NCBI RefSeq assembly: GCF_004000825.1
Contig: NZ_BILZ01000004.1
Coordinates: 156,182-220,181 of the forward strand
Direction of reading: 5' to 3'
Source of the DNA: Paenibacillus kobensis NBRC 15729
GTDB taxonomy: Bacteria; Bacillota; Bacilli; Paenibacillales; Paenibacillaceae
DNA length: 64,000 nucleotides
How positions within the stretch are numbered: the first letter of the stretch is position 1; each line of letters opens with the position of its first letter. The notes under the pieces were generated by a model, which did no database searches, had not been told where the DNA came from, and saw only the letters and a program-made list of their open reading frames with translations. The translations under genes were made by a program, and so were the position numbers. Of this stretch, positions 26,655 through 35,654 are shown one piece after another.

Positions 26655-28392
26655 CCCAGTTCGCCTCCCTGCCATGGATTCGGATCGTGACCTTAAGACC
26701 ATTCCATTCGTTTCTGGACAAAAAGATGCCGCTGCCTTCGCCGTAGGTCAGAATAATTCGCCGATGAATGTTCATCATCCCGGTTATTTCATCCGTGTTG
26801 GCCGTACTGGATAACCGATTGTTAAGTGCCTTAAGCCGCTCTTCGCTGACCATTCCCCCGTTATCTTCTACAATAATTAATGCTTCGTTCGGATGATGCA
26901 CGAACGTAACGCGCAGCATGCCTTCATCCGGCATTTGCTCCAAGCTGTGCTCGTAGGCGTTCTCGATAATCGGTTGAACGATCAGCCTGGGGACGAGAAT
27001 CCATTCCATTTCCTTCGGCAATTCGTCGAATTGGACCCGGATTCGCCTAGAAAACCTTATCTTTTGAATTTCGGTATATATTTGAGCGTGTTTGATCTCG
27101 TCTCCCAGCCTTACATTATCGTCCATATTGCGGGTAATGAACCTGAAATACTCCCCGAGCATGTTCGTGAACAGCTCGATTCTCTCCGTATCGCCAGTCT
27201 TGGCAAGCGAGTTGAGGATAAAGAAGCTGTTGTACAAAAAATGCGGATTAATTTGCGACTGAAGCTGCTTTAATTCCGCCTTCTGCATCATGAGTTTTTG
27301 CTTAAAATCTTGATCGATCAGCATCTGCAATTTCACCAGCATTTGATTGTACCGATCGTACAGATAGCCGAATTCATCCTTCTGCTTATGTTCGATGTGC
27401 GTATCGAGCGCCCCGCCCTCCATCCGTCTGAACCGCTGGACAAGCAGCAGCAACGGGCGGTGGACGTATCGGTACGTCGAAGTTAAGTAGACGATGACCG
27501 CAACAACCGAAGTGACCGCGAATACCCAGGCCCATAACGTAAATTTGTTAAGCGGCCTCTTCACTGTCGCTTCAGGCAAGTACGAGACGACAGACAATCC
27601 CAATTTATCGGAATCGACCTTGTCGACATGATACTTTTTACCCTTAATCACCATCTGTGTCGTACGGTTGTCCATCGCCTTGGCCGCATTCCGTGCATCG
27701 GACTTCGCGGTCACATTCTCGTCGCTGAATAACATAAAATCCGCTTCGTCCGCGATTAGTACCGAGCCGCTCCCTGGGTATACGTTGAGCTGCCGCAACG
27801 ATTCCCTAAGCTTTTCAGTGTCCAGTTCGATTTGCACAAGGTAGAACGGTCCCTCCGCCTGCTTCCATCCGAAGCTTAAAGCGCTTAGATGAAGCTCATT
27901 GCGCTGCTGAATCAGTCTGCTGCCGCTTCGGCCCATCATGCTCACGATTTCGTTGTAGCTTTGTTTATCGAAATCTTGAACGGCGTTGCTCGCCGAGACC
28001 GTCTTGCCAATGGCACGAATGTGGATCGAGATGTCCTTAATATAGGCGCTGCTGCTCTTGATCGAAGTGAGCCTGTGCAGCAAGTAATAGACGCTTGTCC
28101 GTTTCTCGACACTGTCCATGAGCGGCCAGGTCACGGCAATTTTATTCAGCTCGCCCTCCTGCAACATATCGAACTGCTGAATTTCAAGCCATTCAATCTC
28201 TCGGTTAAGACGCTCCAGATAGGAATCTAATTGTGCCACTGTATTTCTCGAAATCTCTTCGCTCGCATTCTTGTAACTCCAGTTATACAAGTAGATCCCT
28301 AAAATAATCAAAGGCAGAATCACGATGATATACATCGTTACAAGCCTTACAAATATAGAATGGCGCAAGGAATGTGCGGGAATCTTGAACAA
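26647..28392 (-). CDS. Membrane sensor histidine kinase (YesM-like)
   Basis: About 581 residues. An N-terminal span (about 15-40) and a second span near 290-310 flank an extracytoplasmic sensor domain of roughly 240 residues. A HAMP domain follows (FRRMEGGALDTHIEHKQKDEFGYLYDRYNQM). The kinase core carries QINPHFLYNS (phospho-His), the N-box QPIIENAYEHS and the G-box VEDNGG. A TTG at 28392, two bases after the binding-protein stop and six after GGAGGA, is the likely start. It belongs to the three-gene unit of binding protein, kinase and regulator. Confidence 0.9.
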   Translation of the reverse strand: MFKIPAHSLRHSIFVRLVTMYIIVILPLIILGIYLYNWSYKNASEEISRNTVAQLDSYLERLNREIEWLEIQQFDMLQEGELNKIAVTWPLMDSVEKRTSVYYLLHRLTSIKSSSAYIKDISIHIRAIGKTVSASNAVQDFDKQSYNEIVSMMGRSGSRLIQQRNELHLSALSFGWKQAEGPFYLVQIELDTEKLRESLRQLNVYPGSGSVLIADEADFMLFSDENVTAKSDARNAAKAMDNRTTQMVIKGKKYHVDKVDSDKLGLSVVSYLPEATVKRPLNKFTLWAWVFAVTSVVAVIVYLTSTYRYVHRPLLLLVQRFRRMEGGALDTHIEHKQKDEFGYLYDRYNQMLVKLQMLIDQDFKQKLMMQKAELKQLQSQINPHFLYNSFFILNSLAKTGDTERIELFTNMLGEYFRFITRNMDDNVRLGDEIKHAQIYTEIQKIRFSRRIRVQFDELPKEMEWILVPRLIVQPIIENAYEHSLEQMPDEGMLRVTFVHHPNEALIIVEDNGGMVSEERLKALNNRLSSTANTDEITGMMNIHRRIILTYGEGSGIFLSRNEWNGLKVTIRIHGREANWDA

Positions 28393-28393
28393 T

Positions 28394-30109
28394 TCATCTC
28401 CTCCGATGCTGCATTTCACCTTTCCATTCAGCGCCCTTGTTATTGGCCAAGTACCATTGGTTGACTTCCTCCGTCATCTTGTCTCCGCCAATCCGATACC
28501 ACTCTTGTACGAACGCATCGAACTCGTCGATCGAACGGCCGAGGATAATGTTGGAGAACGCGTCATTTTTCAGTGAATTCAGAATCGTCTTTTTCTCTAA
28601 AATCGTATCCGTCGGAGCACCAACGAAGCTCTCGTACAGCAGCTGGTTGTTGTTCCGGTATTGGTCCAATATCGAGAATGCTCCCGACGGTCCATACGTT
28701 AAATTCCAGCCCCATCCTACCTCCGAGCCTGTAGCGAGATAAGAGTCGATATTTTTTTGAATGGCGCGCGCCTCGTCCTTCAACACTGACTTGTCTCCCG
28801 TTAAGCGAGACTCTTCGAGTTGATGGAATGCCTCCAAATTTTTAAGCGCAGGAAAAGGCGTTACAGGGGAAAGCTTCCATACCGGTTGAGGGGTACTGTA
28901 ATAGGATTCGTATTCAGCAGTCGTCCCCCAATTTTTCTCCAAGTGCAAATTGAACAGCTTTACGATCGCCTCAGGGTGCTCGAACCCTTTGCGGACGACC
29001 AGAAACTGATTCGTCCGGAACCGAAGAGGAACCTTAGGCAGCTCTTCCGTTGCTGACACGATCGGAAAAGCTTGCCACTTCACGTCAGGATCCTTGCTGC
29101 GGCTCGTCTGCGCAACGAACGAACCCCACTGCTCGCCGTACATCATGCCTGCTTTGCCATCCGCAATATATTGTTTCGCCTTATTACCATCCTTGAACAT
29201 AAATTCTTTGTCCAATTGACCGTCCGCGTACATTTGTTGAAGCACTCTTAACGCCTTCTTCACTTCGGGCTGGACAGCTCCGTATACAAGCCGTCCCGAA
29301 TCGTCCTCGATCCATATATTCGGGTATGCGCCGTAACCGGCCATAAATCCAGTTAACCCCATAACGGGGTCCCACAAATATTGAGACAGCCCAAGCCCGT
29401 ATGTATCTTGTTGGCCATTCTGGTCAGGATCCTGATCTGTAAACGCTTTCGAAATCGCTAATACGTCACTCATCGTCTTCGGTGGCTGCAATCCGACTCG
29501 ATCCAGCCAATCCGTTCGAATCCATAAATATTCAGCGTCTTCAATAGAGGAGCTCGTTTCGGGAATGCCCATTAACTTGCCGTCAATCGTTGCTGCCTGA
29601 AACGGACCAAGCCCTTCTTGCGCAAGCACTTCCTTCGTGAACGGCGCCGCATATTTCCAATAAGCACTTGTTAAATCCTCAATCAGGTCCGCATTGCTCA
29701 ACTGTCTTAACTGCTCGGCGTTAACCTTTACGACGTCGGGCAAATTGCCGGCCGCAAGCGCGGCGCCGAGCTTTTGCTGATATAAGCTTCCCTTGGCCGT
29801 CCATTCATACTTAATTCGAATCCCCAGCACTTCTTCATAAAGCTTGGTCCAGAGGTTGTCCTCAAACGTATTGCCGGGAAGGGCTTTAAGCAGCTCGTCC
29901 ATGTCGTCACCATTTTCCCTTACAAAAGAAAGGTCGATCGGCGGATCGTATCTGCTTAGGCCCGGCTCCTTATACATATCTTGCTCTTCTATTACCTCTG
30001 CACTTGAGCTATCTTGCTGGCCGCCGCCTCTTACGCATGCCGACAACAGCGGCAGCACCAACGTTGCCGCGAGAATAAGCCGAGCTGTTGTCCATTGTGA
30101 CTTTAGCAA
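28394..30109 (-). CDS. Sugar-binding lipoprotein (extracellular solute-binding protein, LplA-like)
   Basis: A 571-residue lipoprotein; lipobox LSAC lies at about residues 22-25. It starts with TTG after AAGGGG. The long binding domain has LplA-type features: NTFEDNLWTKLYEEVLGIRIKYEW, AGNLPDVVKVNAEQL, TDWLDRVGLQPPKTMSDVLAISKAF and DPDQNGQQDTYGLGLSQ, which looks like a Ca-binding loop. No permease gene is beside it, and it is followed at once by a sensor kinase and regulator. It may therefore act mainly as a sensor subunit, or serve permeases elsewhere. Confidence 0.88.
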   Translation of the reverse strand: MLKSQWTTARLILAATLVLPLLSACVRGGGQQDSSSAEVIEEQDMYKEPGLSRYDPPIDLSFVRENGDDMDELLKALPGNTFEDNLWTKLYEEVLGIRIKYEWTAKGSLYQQKLGAALAAGNLPDVVKVNAEQLRQLSNADLIEDLTSAYWKYAAPFTKEVLAQEGLGPFQAATIDGKLMGIPETSSSIEDAEYLWIRTDWLDRVGLQPPKTMSDVLAISKAFTDQDPDQNGQQDTYGLGLSQYLWDPVMGLTGFMAGYGAYPNIWIEDDSGRLVYGAVQPEVKKALRVLQQMYADGQLDKEFMFKDGNKAKQYIADGKAGMMYGEQWGSFVAQTSRSKDPDVKWQAFPIVSATEELPKVPLRFRTNQFLVVRKGFEHPEAIVKLFNLHLEKNWGTTAEYESYYSTPQPVWKLSPVTPFPALKNLEAFHQLEESRLTGDKSVLKDEARAIQKNIDSYLATGSEVGWGWNLTYGPSGAFSILDQYRNNNQLLYESFVGAPTDTILEKKTILNSLKNDAFSNIILGRSIDEFDAFVQEWYRIGGDKMTEEVNQWYLANNKGAEWKGEMQHRRR

Positions 30110-30292
30110 GTAGATAACCCCTTTTCACGATCAGAGAATTAAAAGAGTATCATGACAATTATCCAGAAATATTGCCCTTAGCACAACAAACAGATCTTTA
30201 CTTCGTATCCCTACTTTTACGAAAAATTATCGGTCTAATTCAATACGATCCTCTCCAAACTATTCGGCCTGTTCGGCTAATTTAGTGGGGCC

Positions 30293-30327
30293 CAACACTC
30301 AGCTTTCCTTAAGCTGAGCAGATGTTG
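30293..30327. repeat. Stem-loop of unknown role
   Basis: CTCAGCTT pairs with AAGCTGAG around a five-base loop, and CAACA/TGTTG extends the arms. There is no T-run on either strand, so it is not a standard terminator. Confidence 0.45.
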
Positions 30328-30462
30328 AGTAAGCTTCGCTGTTGTGTGCTTACAGGCCACATGGATTTGACATTCTCGCAAATCACCTCAGCGCCGGGGA
30401 AACTAGATTCGTTGTGGTCTTCGAAGTACATTGATCTGCCCAGTGAAATCTTTACAAACACA

Positions 30463-30525
30463 AAGAAACTGCTTCTCGTAAAATGGTGAGTGGTTCTACC
30501 CTTTTACAAGAAGCAGTTTCTTTTT
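30463..30525. terminator. Strong bidirectional terminator hairpin
   Basis: AAAGAAACTGCTTCT pairs with AGAAGCAGTTTCTTT, and GTAAAA/TTTTAC lengthens the stem; the plus strand ends in TTTTT. On the minus strand it could end the YjfF operon, about 220 bases past that stop codon. On the plus strand no gene precedes it. Confidence 0.7.
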
Positions 30526-30558
30526 AGAATGTATTATCCCATTCCCACCCGAGAACGG

Positions 30559-30746
30559 AGCAAGCGAATGATTCTGAAGAAACGAAGCTTATGCTTACGT
30601 AGCAGCTTTCCTCCGGAAAGCTTGTAGGTCGCCTTTGTGAGCGGATTCCCACCTCTACTAATTCATTCATAGGAATCCGGGAACAACAGCGATCGTAAGA
30701 ACATTCGCTTGCGGAGTGACCCAGAACATTCGCTTGCGGAGTGACC
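30559..30746. repeat. Inverted-repeat block with tandem 25-bp duplication
   Basis: GCAAGCGAATG (about 30569-30579) is repeated in inverse orientation as CATTCGCTTGC inside a 24-base unit beginning AGAACATTCGC. That unit occurs twice in tandem (30698-30721 and 30723-30746), the second copy abutting the yjfF stop codon. Between lie a perfect hairpin (AGCTTTCC/GGAAAGCT, 30603-30621) and GGATTCC/GGAATCC arms. The arrangement resembles an extragenic repeat or a MITE-like element. Confidence 0.5.
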
Positions 30747-31708
30747 TAACTTCTAAGCGTCCACTTGCGTTCGCTGAGCAGCTTCTGAAGAATGATGAAC
30801 ACAAAGAGGAGTACGCCGATGACGATCTTCGTCCACCAGGAGCTAAGCGTGCCTTCGAAACTGATGATCGTCTGAATGACGCCCTGAATCATCACGCCGA
30901 AGAACGTTCCGACGATATAGCCTACGCCTCCGGTAAGCAGCGTGCCGCCGATCACGACGGCCGCGATCGCATCGAGCTCCAATCCCATCGCATGCAGGCC
31001 GTAGCCCGATAACATATAGAAGGTGAATACGACGCCGGCCAATGAAGAACAGAGACCGCTGAACATGTATACTTTGATTTTCGTCGACTTGACCGGCAAG
31101 CCCATCAGCAGAGCCGACTGCTCGCTCCCGCCCAGCGCATAAGTATTGCGGCCGAATCTGGTGTAATGGGCGATATAAAAGCCTGCAGCCACGACAACGA
31201 TAGCGATGATTACGCTGATCGAAATAAAGTTGCCGCCCGGCAAACTGATCTTCGTCTGAGCGACCTTCGTATAGAAGGCGTCGTCGATAATTATGGTGTT
31301 GATGCTGATGACGTAGCACAAGCCCCTCGCCAAGAACATGCCCGCCAATGTTACGATGAACGGCTGAATTTTGAAATAATAGATGATAGCGCCCATTCCC
31401 CAGCCGAATCCTGCCCCCATCAGAAGCACGACCGGTATGACGGCATATGGCGGCCAGCCTTGCTCCAATAAACTGGCAGATACCATCGTCGTAAGCGCGA
31501 TGACCGAGCCGACGGACAGGTCGATCCCGCCGGATACGATGACAAACGTCATACCGACAGCTACTATCAGCAGGAAAGCATTGTCGATCAACAAGTTATT
31601 GAACACTTGCAGCGAGAAAAACCCCGTATACCGGAACGATCCGACCGCAAACATGAGAATAAATAGGCCTAGAGTAACAACGATTGGAATAAACTTTCGG
31701 TTAAACAT
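30746..31708 (-). CDS. yjfF: Furanose ABC transporter permease YjfF-like
   Basis: A 320-residue permease of the ribose/CUT2 class. From the first span to the end it follows the YjfF pattern: NAFLLIVAVGMTFVIVSGGIDLSVGSVIA, FIVTLAGMFLARG, LELDAIAAVVIGGTLLTGGVG and EGTLSSWWTKI. In E. coli YjfF works with YtfQ, YtfR and YtfT to import galactofuranose. The ATG at 31708 overlaps the stop of the preceding permease gene by eight bases; a much longer frame reaching 31804 is rejected. It is the last gene of its operon. Confidence 0.9.
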   Translation of the reverse strand: MFNRKFIPIVVTLGLFILMFAVGSFRYTGFFSLQVFNNLLIDNAFLLIVAVGMTFVIVSGGIDLSVGSVIALTTMVSASLLEQGWPPYAVIPVVLLMGAGFGWGMGAIIYYFKIQPFIVTLAGMFLARGLCYVISINTIIIDDAFYTKVAQTKISLPGGNFISISVIIAIVVVAAGFYIAHYTRFGRNTYALGGSEQSALLMGLPVKSTKIKVYMFSGLCSSLAGVVFTFYMLSGYGLHAMGLELDAIAAVVIGGTLLTGGVGYIVGTFFGVMIQGVIQTIISFEGTLSSWWTKIVIGVLLFVFIILQKLLSERKWTLRS

Positions 31709-32729
31709 GCTGTTTGACCTCCCGCTCTGCCGGATAATGACGAGTCTTCCATCTAGCGACAATCGCCTTACGGAATGACTCGGACTGTACCAAGCAGACG
31801 ACAAGAACGACGAATGCTTTGACGACGAGCGTTATCTCCGGAGGAACGCCCGTCATATAAATGGTCGTCGTAAGCGTCTGAATAATCAGCGCGCCGATTA
31901 AAGTGCCGGTTACCGAGAAACGCCCGCCATTAAGCGACGTCCCCCCGATCACGACAGCAAGAATCGCATCCAGTTCATACCATAAGCCCGCATTATTGCC
32001 GTCTGCGCTCGATACGTTCGAACTCAATATCAACCCGGCAATTCCTGCGCACAAGCCGCAGAACATATAGACCGCGAGCATTACCGTCCTCGAGCGGATG
32101 CCGGCAAGGCGGCTCGCCGTCGGCTTACAACCGATCGACTCAATATAGAGCCCCAGAGCTGTTCTTCGCGTTAGAAGAGATACGAGAATGAACATGGCCG
32201 CCACGATAAAAATGGAGAATGGCAGCATGGCAAGCGAACCCGCGCCTAAGTAATTATAAGTTTTGCTCGACACCGTAATGATTTGTCCGTCCGCAATCAG
32301 CTGTGCAACGCCGCGCCCGGCGACCATCAGAATGAGCGTCGCGATAATCGGCTGCATGCCGAATATCGATACGAGCACGCCATTCCACAGCCCGAGCACT
32401 ATAGCAACCGCAATTGAGACGCCGATGGCCATTAGGACGAGACTCCATGCACTCTGATCCGTCCCTTTGCTTATAAGGAGACAGCTGATCGCACCGGCAA
32501 TAGCGACGACTGAGCCAACCGAAAGGTCGATGCCGCCAAGCGCAATGACAAGCGTCATCCCTAAAGCGACAATAATTAAGGGGGATCCGAAATTAAGAAT
32601 ATCGATTAGACTTCCGTATAAGTTCCCGTTCCGGACGATAATCGAGAAGAAATCGGGAGAATAAATGAAATTAAAGAGCAGCAGCGCCGCTAATACGGCA
32701 ACCGGCCAGAACAAATGATGCTTGACCAT
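31701..32729 (-). CDS. ytfT: Furanose ABC transporter permease YtfT-like
   Basis: A 342-residue CUT2-type permease. It shows the family signature ALGMTLVIALGGIDLSVGSVVAIAGA, then MQPIIATLILMVAGRGVAQLI and YELDAILAVVIGGTSLNGGRFSVTGTLIGA. About nine spans are visible. The ATG at 32729 follows GGAGGG by about ten bases and lies seven bases after the ATPase stop. It forms the membrane channel together with the YjfF-like protein. Confidence 0.9.
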   Translation of the reverse strand: MVKHHLFWPVAVLAALLLFNFIYSPDFFSIIVRNGNLYGSLIDILNFGSPLIIVALGMTLVIALGGIDLSVGSVVAIAGAISCLLISKGTDQSAWSLVLMAIGVSIAVAIVLGLWNGVLVSIFGMQPIIATLILMVAGRGVAQLIADGQIITVSSKTYNYLGAGSLAMLPFSIFIVAAMFILVSLLTRRTALGLYIESIGCKPTASRLAGIRSRTVMLAVYMFCGLCAGIAGLILSSNVSSADGNNAGLWYELDAILAVVIGGTSLNGGRFSVTGTLIGALIIQTLTTTIYMTGVPPEITLVVKAFVVLVVCLVQSESFRKAIVARWKTRHYPAEREVKQHV

Positions 32730-32736
32730 CCTGTGA

Positions 32737-34254
32737 TCACCCTCCTGCAATTGCCTTCATGACATTGGACTGACTTAGCTCTTCGCCCTGCATTTCTTGA
32801 ACTTTATGGCGGTCGCGAAGAACTACGATTCGATCGCTCACCCGGAGAACCTCCTCTAGTTCGGAGGAGATAAAGAGAACGGACATCCCTTCTCTTGCGA
32901 GCGATAGGACGAGCTTCTGGATTTCCGCCTTCGCCCCGATATCGATGCCTCTGGTCGGTTCATCCAGAATGAGCAGCTTCGGCCGGGTCAGCAGCCAACG
33001 CGCCAGCAGCACCTTCTGCTGGTTGCCCCCGCTCAAGTTTTTGATTAGATGCTCCGGGTTAGGCGGATTAATGTTCAGCGCCTTGATATACTCGTCGGCG
33101 ATTTCGATCTGACGCTTCTTGGATATCGTCTGGAACCAACCCTTTGAAGCTTGCAGCGCTAGAATAATATTTTCGCGAACGGTCAAATCGTCAATAATCC
33201 CTTCCAGCTTCCGGTTCTCCGAGCAGAACGCGATGGCATTATCGATCGCTTGCCGGGGCGAGTGAACTCCTCCTTTAGCGCCTTCGATCAAGACTTCGCC
33301 CGAGTCCGCTTTGTCAGCTGCGAAGATCAACCGGGCGAGCTCGGTACGTCCCGATCCTAACAGTCCTGCCAAACCGACGATTTCACCCTTCATAATAGCC
33401 ATATCCACCGGCTCGATTGAGCCTTTCTTGCCAAGAGCCGTCGCTTGCAGGAACGGTTCCTTGCCTTCATTAGCCGACTTAGCTTCTTTAGGCAGCTCTT
33501 CAAGCAGATGCAGTTCTTTGCCGATCATTTTGGAAACCAAATCTATGCGGGGCAGCTCGGAGGCCCTATATTCCCCAATCAACTCTCCGCTGCGGAGAAT
33601 GGTTATTCGATCTGATATTTCATAAACCTGATCCAAGAAATGCGTCACGAACAAAATGGCAAGCCCTTCGCTCTTCAATCTGGACATGACCGCGAACAGC
33701 TGAAGCACTTCCCCCCGGTCAAGACTGGAGGTCGGTTCATCTAGAATAAGCACTTTGGCCGAAATGCTTATCGCCCGGGCAATCGCAATTAGCTGCTGCA
33801 CTGCGACGGAATAATGATGCAGCGGGAGCGTGACGTCGATTTCAAGATTCATCCTTCTCTTCAAGAGCTGCTCGGCATTGCGGTTCATTTCGTTCCATAC
33901 AATTCGTCCGAAGCGGCGCGGCTCCCGTCCGATATATATATTTTCCGCTACCGACAGATTCGGACATAGGTTAACCTCTTGATACACCGTACTGATTCCG
34001 GCCTGCTGCGCATCCATCGGACTTCCGATCCGGATCGCCTTCTGCTCGAGCTCGACCGTTCCTTGATCGATCGAGTACACGCCGGTCAGCACTTTAATCA
34101 AAGTCGACTTGCCTGCACCATTCTCGCCCATCAGAGCATGGACTTCGCCAGGAAACAAACGAAAGCTAACATTCGTGAGTGCCTTTACGCCTGGAAAATG
34201 TTTGTGAATTCCGCTCATTTGCAATACAGGCTGCTGTTTATCCGTTACACCCAC
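32737..34254 (-). CDS. ytfR: Furanose ABC transporter ATPase YtfR-like (two ATPase domains)
   Basis: A 505-residue protein with two tandem nucleotide-binding domains, as usual for ribose-type importers. The first has Walker A GENGAGKST, signature region HYSVAVQQL and Walker B LILDEPTSSLD. The second has a degenerate Walker A (GLLGSGRTE), signature NLSGGNQQK and Walker B LILDEPTRGID. The GTG at 34254 lies nine bases after GAGGAG; the longer frame from 34341 runs across the hairpin behind the binding-protein gene and is unlikely. It energises the YtfT/YjfF channel. Confidence 0.9.
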   Translation of the reverse strand: MGVTDKQQPVLQMSGIHKHFPGVKALTNVSFRLFPGEVHALMGENGAGKSTLIKVLTGVYSIDQGTVELEQKAIRIGSPMDAQQAGISTVYQEVNLCPNLSVAENIYIGREPRRFGRIVWNEMNRNAEQLLKRRMNLEIDVTLPLHHYSVAVQQLIAIARAISISAKVLILDEPTSSLDRGEVLQLFAVMSRLKSEGLAILFVTHFLDQVYEISDRITILRSGELIGEYRASELPRIDLVSKMIGKELHLLEELPKEAKSANEGKEPFLQATALGKKGSIEPVDMAIMKGEIVGLAGLLGSGRTELARLIFAADKADSGEVLIEGAKGGVHSPRQAIDNAIAFCSENRKLEGIIDDLTVRENIILALQASKGWFQTISKKRQIEIADEYIKALNINPPNPEHLIKNLSGGNQQKVLLARWLLTRPKLLILDEPTRGIDIGAKAEIQKLVLSLAREGMSVLFISSELEEVLRVSDRIVVLRDRHKVQEMQGEELSQSNVMKAIAGG

Positions 34255-34280
34255 CGCTCTTCTCTCCTCTTCATAAGAAA

Positions 34281-34326
34281 CGAAAGCCGTTCCGTGCCAA
34301 CAAATTCGCGGTAGGAACGGCTTTCG
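34281..34326 (-). terminator. Intra-operon hairpin after the ytfQ-like gene
   Basis: CGAAAGCCGTTCC pairs perfectly with GGAACGGCTTTCG around a 20-base loop; on the minus strand it is followed by TTTCTTATG. It separates the binding-protein gene from the ATPase and permease genes, so it likely attenuates downstream expression. Confidence 0.7.
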
Positions 34327-34352
34327 TTCTATTGTGATCAAGCCATTAGCGC

Positions 34353-35402
34353 CTAGTATTGACGGTTAGGCAACTCGCGCTTCGCATCTTCGGAAGTGAA
34401 TACGCCTTCCTTCGTCACGATACGTTTCGGTACTTCTTTGCCTTCATATACGTCACGCACTGCTTGCATCAATTGAGGTCCAAGCAACGGATTGCACTCG
34501 ACGATGAAATTGATTTTGCCTTCGCTTGCCGCAACGAAGCCGTCATGTACGCCGTCTACCGAAATAATAACGATGTCCTTGCCCGGTACAAGACCTGCTG
34601 CTTCGATGGCTTGAATAGCGCCGAGCGCCATGTCGTCGTTGTGAGCGTACAGAACGTCGATGTCTTTATGCGCTTTCAGGAACGATTGCATAACCTCTTT
34701 GCCTTTAGCACGGGTGAAGTCACCCGTCTGCGATGCAATGACTTTCAGATTCGGATTCTGTGCGATCACTTCGTCGAAGCCCGCTTTACGGTCGTTGGCT
34801 GGAGCCGAACCCGTCGTCCCTTCGAGCTCTACGATGTTAACTGGCTCTTTAGCATCCTTATACGTGTCAACCAACCATTTGCCTGCGCTGCGGCCCTCTT
34901 CAACGAAGTCGGAGCCGATGAACGTTTGGTAGAGCGTCGTATCCGTAGAATCAACTGCGCGGTCCGTCAGAATAACCGGAATGCCAGCATCCTTCGCTTC
35001 TTTCAGGACAGTATCCCAACCCGATTCAACGACTGGCGAGAAGGCGATTACGTCGACCTTCTGCTGAATGAAGGAGCGAATCGCTTTGATTTGATTTTCT
35101 TGTTTTTGCTGCGCGTCGGAGAACTTCAGGTCGAAACCAGCTTCCTTCGCCGAATCTTGAACCGACTTCGTATTCGCTGTTCTCCAGCCGCTCTCTGCTC
35201 CGACTTGGGAGAAGCCCAGCACGATCTTCTTATCGGACGCCGCCGCCGTATCGTCTGTCTTCGTCTCCGTCTTCGTCTCTGTCGCAGTTGCTGGCGCTTT
35301 GTCGTCTGTAGACTCCTTGTCCTTGCTAGAGTTGCCGCATGCGACGGTAAGCATCAGCATAACGGAAGCTAAAAGCAGACCAAACATTTTCATCTTTTTC
35401 AA
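34353..35402 (-). CDS. ytfQ: Furanose-binding lipoprotein YtfQ-like
   Basis: A 349-residue lipoprotein (lipobox VAC at about residue 22) with an Asp/Glu/Thr-rich linker to about residue 58. The mature domain matches the YtfQ pattern closely: VLGFSQVGAESGWR, QQKQENQIKAIRSFIQQKVD, IAFSPVVESGWDTVLKEAKDAGIPVILTDRAVD, SQTGDFTRAKGKEVMQSF and YAHNDDMALGAIQAIEAAGL. E. coli YtfQ binds galactofuranose; here L-arabinofuranose is an attractive alternative because an arabinofuranohydrolase is encoded nearby, but that is inference. It is first in the importer operon and divergent from a kinase/regulator set. Confidence 0.9.
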   Translation of the reverse strand: MKKMKMFGLLLASVMLMLTVACGNSSKDKESTDDKAPATATETKTETKTDDTAAASDKKIVLGFSQVGAESGWRTANTKSVQDSAKEAGFDLKFSDAQQKQENQIKAIRSFIQQKVDVIAFSPVVESGWDTVLKEAKDAGIPVILTDRAVDSTDTTLYQTFIGSDFVEEGRSAGKWLVDTYKDAKEPVNIVELEGTTGSAPANDRKAGFDEVIAQNPNLKVIASQTGDFTRAKGKEVMQSFLKAHKDIDVLYAHNDDMALGAIQAIEAAGLVPGKDIVIISVDGVHDGFVAASEGKINFIVECNPLLGPQLMQAVRDVYEGKEVPKRIVTKEGVFTSEDAKRELPNRQY

Positions 35403-35452
35403 TTCATTGTGCCTCCCTTTTTATGTTCACCCTTGTATAACGGTGTGATTTG

Positions 35453-35480
35453 ATTATATTGGTGTTTTATACATTTTCAC
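35453..35480 (-). promoter_or_regulatory. Candidate sigma-A promoter of the furanose importer operon
   Basis: On the minus strand GTGAAA and a perfect TATAAT are 16 bases apart, with the TATAAT about 50 bases before the ytfQ-like start. The -35 half is weak, consistent with a need for an activator. Confidence 0.4.
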
Positions 35481-35654
35481 ATTAAGATAATTAGCAGCGG
35501 ATTATACTTTTTTATTAGACTATGTTCTTTTCTGAATGTCTCATTTGTTTTTTTGTCCGGTGAATGGATTATCTTGTTCGCTGATTGCAATTTGTACCGA
35601 TCTTCCCCATAATTCTAGTTGTATTCATTGCGGATATTGAAAGGTTGTTCTCCT

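Larger units (their letters stand above)
30110..30745. other. 636-base intergenic region rich in hairpins and repeats
   Basis: No gene is credible here. It holds the promoter side of the leftward binding-protein operon, three hairpins (30293-30327, 30463-30525, 30603-30621) and a block of inverted and tandem repeats up to the yjfF stop codon (about 30559-30746). The repeats are listed separately. Confidence 0.6.

Noticed and set aside
30698..30746. Tandem 25-bp repeat as a CRISPR fragment
   Set aside because: The two units are contiguous with no spacer, and no cas gene is near.
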